Program-made: the position numbers and the translations under genes
Shown: positions 13,872 to 17,595 of the stretch, piece after piece
Layout: each line of letters starts with the position of its first letter
Position numbering within the stretch: the first letter of the stretch is position 1
The notes under the pieces: model-generated
What the model saw: only the letters and a program-made list of their open reading frames with translations
The model's database searches: none
What the model was told of the DNA's origin: nothing
Assembly: GCA_039810885.1 (NCBI GenBank)
Contig: JBDHXV010000049.1
Span: 1-17,595, forward strand
Length of the DNA stretch: 17,595 bases
From: BJGO01 sp039810885
GTDB taxonomy: Bacteria > Bacteroidota > Bacteroidia > Chitinophagales > UBA10324
Direction: 5' to 3'

Positions 13872-15776
13872 CTACTCTTTTACTTCTGCCCCACCCGCGT
13901 AAACCTGAGTTAAATATTTGCGTGACGGAGAGGGAATAAAATTTCCTAAGCCGAGCGTACTCCATTTAGCATCAATATGATCTATTGTTTGTTGGTTTGA
14001 AACTAAGATATTAGGCCAGTTTCGTTCAAAGCCATCCAAGGCTTTTGTTTTACGTGTACCATCAAATGCAGCATGTGATATACCACCATCCTGTGCTCTC
14101 GTAAGGATAACATCCCGTTTGGCATCGAGGTTATTAGAAGCGCGCCATACCGCATCAGCTATATCATTTGCATCAACAGATTCCTCCAAATACAATATAA
14201 ACTTGACTGCTTTTAAAGCTGTTTTTTCCAAGAGTTGCTCATTCAATTCTATGATATGAGAACGTCTATTCTTTTTCACTGAGATAATAACGCAACTCAC
14301 TCCAATATTCAATAGTGCTGTATTAATGCTTTGAATTTCCGAAAACTGTATTTGAATGTTATTCCATGTTCGCTCATCAATCGGATCAACTTTTTGATGA
14401 TTAGATATAGCTCGCTTCTCTTCATCAAATTTTGTAGTAGCATCAATACACATCTTTCCACCGAAGGCATGTCGTGAGCAACTATGATCTAATACATCCA
14501 TAGGGCCTTGAGAAAAGTAAATATCTTGTTGTGGGTCTGTATTTTCCGATACTATACGAGCAAGCTCTCGATAGTCTTGAATATTTGCATGCTCATCTAC
14601 AACGACAAGAATTTTATTAAACATCATCTGTCCTGCGCCCCACATTGCATTCATAACCTTTTGTACCTGGCCGGCATATTCTTTATTTATCTTCACAATC
14701 GTGAGATTGTGGAATACTCCTTCTACCGGCAATTCCATATCAATAATCTCAGGTATCATAGACATTTTAATTGGTGCCAGAAAGATTCGCTCTGTGGCTT
14801 TGCCTAACCAAGCATCTTCCTGAGGAGGAATACCAACTATGGTGCTGGGGTAAATTGGATTTTTCCGATGCGTAATACATGTAATATGGAACCGGGGATA
14901 GTAATCTGCTAAAGAGTAAAAACCGGTATGATCCCCAAAAGGGCCTTCAAGAATTAACTCTTCATTGGGATCTACATATCCTTCAATTATAAAATCAGCA
15001 TCTGCCGGCACTTGAATATCTTGTGTAATGCATTGAACTAACTGTACTTTCTTTTTTCGAAGAAATCCGGCTAACATGTATTCGTCCACATTCTCGGGCA
15101 AGGGTGCCGTTGCAGCATAAGTATATACCGGGTCGCCTCCAAGAGCAACAGCAACAGGCATTTTACGATTTAACTTTTTATATTCATTAAAGTGCTTTGC
15201 TGAAACTTTATGTTTGTGCCAATGCATCCCGGTTAAATCCGCATCAAAAATTTGCATCCTATACATACCCACGTTGCGAATACCCGTATTCGGATCTTTA
15301 GTATTAATAACAGGCAAGGTTATAAACGGGCCTCCATCATGCGGCCAACAGGTCATAATAGGCAGCTTCCTTATGTCAGGCTCTCGTATAATCACTTCTT
15401 GACAAGCTCCTCTCCCACTAACCACTTTGGGCATCCAAGAAGCTAATGCATTCAACTGAGGCAACAGTTTAATCTTATCTAAAATATTATCCTTAGGCTT
15501 TATCAATATTTTAAACAATCTCTCAATCTCCGCAGCAATATCGTCCAGATGCTTTACACCAAGTGCCATGCATATCCTTTTTTCAGAGCCGAATGCATTA
15601 ATCAGTAGAGGAAAATCGGTTCCTGTATTTTCAAATAATAAGGCTTTGCCTCCCTGTTTACTTATCCGATCCGTAATCTCGGTTATCTCTAAATAAGGGT
15701 TAACATATTCGCTAATCCGAATGAGTTCATTTTCTCTCTCTAGATGTTCTATGAAGTGCCGTAAGGAAGAATACAC
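13872..15776 (-). CDS. UbiD-family prenylated-FMN-dependent decarboxylase
   Basis: UbiD-family enzymes reversibly decarboxylate aromatic or alpha,beta-unsaturated acids with prenylated FMN. The 634-aa protein begins MYSSLRHFIEHLERENEL, typical of the family. It carries RNVGMYRMQIFD (167-178, with cofactor-contacting Asn and the Arg of the catalytic triad at 173), MHWHKHK, ALGGDP and EGPFGDHTGFY (277-287, with Glu 277 and Asp 282 as likely triad partners). It resembles the long (about 600 aa) versions annotated as menaquinone-biosynthesis decarboxylases; that role cannot be proved here, since no ubiX, men or mqn gene is in view. The start is a GTG at 15776 behind a good promoter. It is monocistronic: the spacer to the upstream gene holds a terminator. 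Confidence 0.92.
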   Translation of the reverse strand: MYSSLRHFIEHLERENELIRISEYVNPYLEITEITDRISKQGGKALLFENTGTDFPLLINAFGSEKRICMALGVKHLDDIAAEIERLFKILIKPKDNILDKIKLLPQLNALASWMPKVVSGRGACQEVIIREPDIRKLPIMTCWPHDGGPFITLPVINTKDPNTGIRNVGMYRMQIFDADLTGMHWHKHKVSAKHFNEYKKLNRKMPVAVALGGDPVYTYAATAPLPENVDEYMLAGFLRKKKVQLVQCITQDIQVPADADFIIEGYVDPNEELILEGPFGDHTGFYSLADYYPRFHITCITHRKNPIYPSTIVGIPPQEDAWLGKATERIFLAPIKMSMIPEIIDMELPVEGVFHNLTIVKINKEYAGQVQKVMNAMWGAGQMMFNKILVVVDEHANIQDYRELARIVSENTDPQQDIYFSQGPMDVLDHSCSRHAFGGKMCIDATTKFDEEKRAISNHQKVDPIDERTWNNIQIQFSEIQSINTALLNIGVSCVIISVKKNRRSHIIELNEQLLEKTALKAVKFILYLEESVDANDIADAVWRASNNLDAKRDVILTRAQDGGISHAAFDGTRKTKALDGFERNWPNILVSNQQTIDHIDAKWSTLGLGNFIPSPSRKYLTQVYAGGAEVKE

Positions 15777-15805
15777 GCCGTTTGCTTTATTAATTACTTA
15801 AAATA

Positions 15806-15837
15806 CAAATATACTTGAGATTGCATGCGTGCAATCT
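15806..15837 (-). promoter_or_regulatory. Promoter of the ubiD-like gene with internal palindrome
   Basis: TATATTTG (15806-15813, minus strand) is a perfect -7 TAnnTTTG box, and a TTG lies 18 nt upstream of it, close to the usual -33 position. The DNA between the two boxes and overlapping the TTG is a perfect 8-bp inverted repeat with a 4-bp spacer, AGATTGCA-tgcg-TGCAATCT (15818-15837). That is the size and place expected of a dimeric repressor's operator. Confidence 0.55.
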
Positions 15838-15849
15838 TTGAGCTTATAC

Positions 15850-15887
15850 AAAAAAAGTTAAGGCCCTGCTGTAGCAAGGCCTTTTTC
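15850..15887 (-). terminator. Strong intrinsic terminator, usable in both directions
   Basis: On the minus strand the stem AAGGCCTTGC-TACA-GCAGGGCCTT (15883-15860) has ten pairs including one G-U, followed by AAC and seven T. It lies downstream of the FadL-like gene and should end that transcript. On the plus strand the same hairpin (with one C/A mismatch) is followed by TTTTTC. Confidence 0.75.
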
Positions 15888-15972
15888 TAATACCGTACAA
15901 AAAGGTCAAGTGGGCATAAGTTTAAGAAGCAAAATGCTGTAGCAAAGCCTTTTTCTAATACCGTACAAAAAG
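15867..15972. repeat. Two direct copies of a 38-bp repeat containing half of the terminator
   Basis: Copies at 15867-15904 and 15935-15972 agree at 37 of 38 positions (G versus A at the 12th base, in CAAGGCC versus CAAAGCC), separated by 30 bp. The first copy includes the loop and one arm of the terminator stem plus its T-run; the second copy lacks the partner arm and cannot form the strong hairpin. It looks like a local tandem duplication of about 68 bp or a decayed terminator copy. Confidence 0.9.
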
Positions 15973-15979
15973 TTTACTT

Positions 15980-17464
15980 CTAATATTTGAAACCTACAGT
16001 TATCAGGAAATGGTTTAATCCTGTATTGATTTTAGCTCCCGGAACTTCCTGACCTGCTGGTAGTGAGTATGGTTGATCGTAGGATTTGAAAATGCTGTGA
16101 ATAAAAGCAAAATCAAGGTAGAAATCATCTTCACGAAAACCAAAGCCTGCAGAAATATTATTATAAGTGTTATTATACCCGGCTACACCCATATTCGATT
16201 TAAACGGAGAATTGTACATTGCATAACCGGCACGCACTCTGAAAATATCGAGAACGGCTTCTGCCCCTATTCTCAAGTTACCCGAAGCCGTATATTTAGA
16301 TGTTATTAAATTGTTTTGTGTGTTTTCAAATTCCTTATCAGACGTGCTGCCACTATTGAAGTTAAAATAGGCCGAAGAATAATCTACAAACTCATAATCG
16401 GCACTAAGGAATCCATACTTATTAAATAATAAGGCTGCAGAGCCTACTACTCTCCATGGTGTTATTAAGGAATAACTGAAGTTTCCATCGGGTGACGATT
16501 TCTCATACGTGCCACTTACAAAAGTTGAATTCATAGAAGCAGAATAACGATCGGTCATAGAATAGAATGTAGGTGAATGGATGGAAGCACCAAGACGGAA
16601 ATTATCATTTGGCTTATAGATTAAGCCGGCCTTTATATTAATACCGACACCGGTAGTGCGTACATTATTAGTGAAGTCATACTTGATAAAATCCAGAATA
16701 CTATCGTTGCGATCGCGCTCACTGAATGTACTCTGGCTTACATATCTTAAAAAAGGCATATTGACAGACCCCCCTATAAAAAGTTTATCATCATAATTGC
16801 CGCCAAAAGCAAAATAGTATTCGCTGATGCCCCCACGCGTAATTTGAGTTTTAGCTTGCTCTAAACCGGCATTAGTCAATACACTTTTATACGTATGAGA
16901 TGCTGTTGAATAAGTTATCAACTTGGTGTCATAAGCTAACGATATATCGAATGGGTAGGTGTCTGATATAGACGTTGGAGATACAGAACCATTACCAAGA
17001 TAACCGAGATAATTATTCATTAATGAGTTTGAGGTATTAACTCCTTTGTAATATATATCGTTGTGATAGTTTGCCATTCTATTTGCTCCGAAAGAAAAGT
17101 TGGTGGACTTCCATCGAGCATCTTTAGCATTACTCAACTTTACCCAAACAAATCCAAAATTGCTGATATTGAAATTATACTTTCTAGCCTGATTCTCATT
17201 TTTCAGAAATTCAGATTTTGATGAAATGAATGATAGCCCGGGGGTGAAAGTAAACTCATTCATTCTAAAAAGTGCAACACCGGCAGGATTAGTTGAAATG
17301 GCTGAAACATCTGCTCCCAAAGCTCCAAAAGCACCACCGACCGCAGAGTATCGTGCTGTACCTACAGGCGTTAGTTGAGAGTAGCGTAGAGCATCCTCAT
17401 CGGTTTGAGCATAGAGCCAAAAGTTTGCGAATAAACAAAGAGAAAGTAGGGTAAGTTTTTTCAT
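15980..17464 (-). CDS. OmpP1/FadL/TodX-family outer membrane transport protein
   Basis: This is a 494-aa outer membrane beta-barrel of the FadL-like kind common in Bacteroidota, likely a channel for hydrophobic or other small substrates. It begins with a Sec signal peptide (MKKLTLLSLCLFANFWLYAQ, cleavage after YAQ). The mature N-terminus ALRYSQLTPVGTARYSAVGGAFGALGADVSAISTNPAGVALFR is the family's hallmark, carrying the conserved NPA/G block. The rest is rich in alternating aromatic/polar strands, and the chain ends in VGFKY with a C-terminal aromatic residue, as barrels do. The substrate is unknown. The ATG lies 32 nt after the stop of the upstream gene, suggesting co-transcription; the transcript should end at the terminator beyond 15887. 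Confidence 0.9.
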   Translation of the reverse strand: MKKLTLLSLCLFANFWLYAQTDEDALRYSQLTPVGTARYSAVGGAFGALGADVSAISTNPAGVALFRMNEFTFTPGLSFISSKSEFLKNENQARKYNFNISNFGFVWVKLSNAKDARWKSTNFSFGANRMANYHNDIYYKGVNTSNSLMNNYLGYLGNGSVSPTSISDTYPFDISLAYDTKLITYSTASHTYKSVLTNAGLEQAKTQITRGGISEYYFAFGGNYDDKLFIGGSVNMPFLRYVSQSTFSERDRNDSILDFIKYDFTNNVRTTGVGINIKAGLIYKPNDNFRLGASIHSPTFYSMTDRYSASMNSTFVSGTYEKSSPDGNFSYSLITPWRVVGSAALLFNKYGFLSADYEFVDYSSAYFNFNSGSTSDKEFENTQNNLITSKYTASGNLRIGAEAVLDIFRVRAGYAMYNSPFKSNMGVAGYNNTYNNISAGFGFREDDFYLDFAFIHSIFKSYDQPYSLPAGQEVPGAKINTGLNHFLITVGFKY

Positions 17465-17496
17465 ACCTTAATACGAGTTCATATTTTACTAAAAAA

Positions 17497-17595
17497 TTAC
17501 TTGGGATTACGAGGTGAAGTCATTCCGCCGCCTGAGCGACCACCGCCCGATGGTGGAGAAGAAAATGTACGTCCTCCTCCTCCGCCCGATGGCGG
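17497..17595 (-). CDS. Gly/Pro/Ser-rich C-terminal end of an unidentified gene (cut by window edge)
   Basis: Only the last 32 codons are visible. They read as a low-complexity tail with two copies of a PPSGGG...R unit (PPSGGGGGR and PPSGGGR) and end GGGMTSPRNPK before a TAA. The reading is in frame to the window edge and ends 32 nt before the FadL-like start, so the two genes probably share a transcript. Such a tail is not diagnostic, and the product cannot be named from this piece. Confidence 0.65.
   Translation of the reverse strand, partial: PPSGGGGGRTFSSPPSGGGRSGGGMTSPRNPK

Noticed and set aside
15867..15972. Repeat-spacer-repeat (38-30-38 bp) with the dimensions of a minimal CRISPR array
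   Set aside because: Only two copies, no cas genes, and the repeat overlaps a transcription terminator; a local duplication explains it better.

Overview
The window reads as a chromosomal segment from a member of the Bacteroidota. The lineage call rests on several things: perfect TAnnTTTG (-7 type) promoter boxes in intergenic DNA, the order of the thiamine operon, a FadL/OmpP1-type outer membrane protein with a signal peptide ending in YAQ, a bacterial GH3-family enzyme, and moderately AT-rich, tightly packed genes. No phage, IS element, tRNA, rRNA or CRISPR locus was found.

The minus strand carries nearly everything. From high to low coordinates it holds: the Gly/Pro/Ser-rich end of an unknown gene and a FadL-like outer membrane protein (17.6-16.0 kb); a spacer with a strong terminator and a 38-bp direct repeat; a UbiD-family decarboxylase (15.8-13.9 kb); nuoL-nuoM-nuoN, the three antiporter-like proton-pumping subunits of complex I (13.1-8.3 kb); a small DUF2061 membrane protein; a GH3-type acyl-adenylating enzyme (7.8-6.3 kb); and a TPP-riboswitch-controlled thiamine operon, thiS-thiC-tenI/thiE-like-thiD-thiE-thiG-thiH-thiF (6.3 kb to the left edge, thiF cut off). 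The only plus-strand gene is an unrecognised 175-aa protein at 13.3-13.8 kb, divergent from nuoL.

The thi genes form one translationally coupled unit. ThiC makes the HMP-P pyrimidine and ThiD phosphorylates it. ThiF adenylates and ThiS carries sulfur, ThiH makes dehydroglycine from tyrosine, ThiG assembles the thiazole, and ThiE joins the two halves. A second ThiE/TenI-fold protein lacks the residues expected of either enzyme.

The most notable observations are: (1) thiG is frameshifted. The last 58 codons of an ordinary ThiG are intact in another frame, and about seven family-conserved residues are missing at the junction, which fits a deletion of about 19 bp; a chance open tail masks the damage by giving a near-normal length. 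(2) The TPP riboswitch is followed by a segment complementary to its CUGAGA/UAUACC core, a plausible anti-aptamer switch. (3) nuoLMN is detached from the rest of the nuo genes and has its own promoter. (4) A palindrome lies between the ubiD promoter boxes. I did not find a clearly new multi-gene system.
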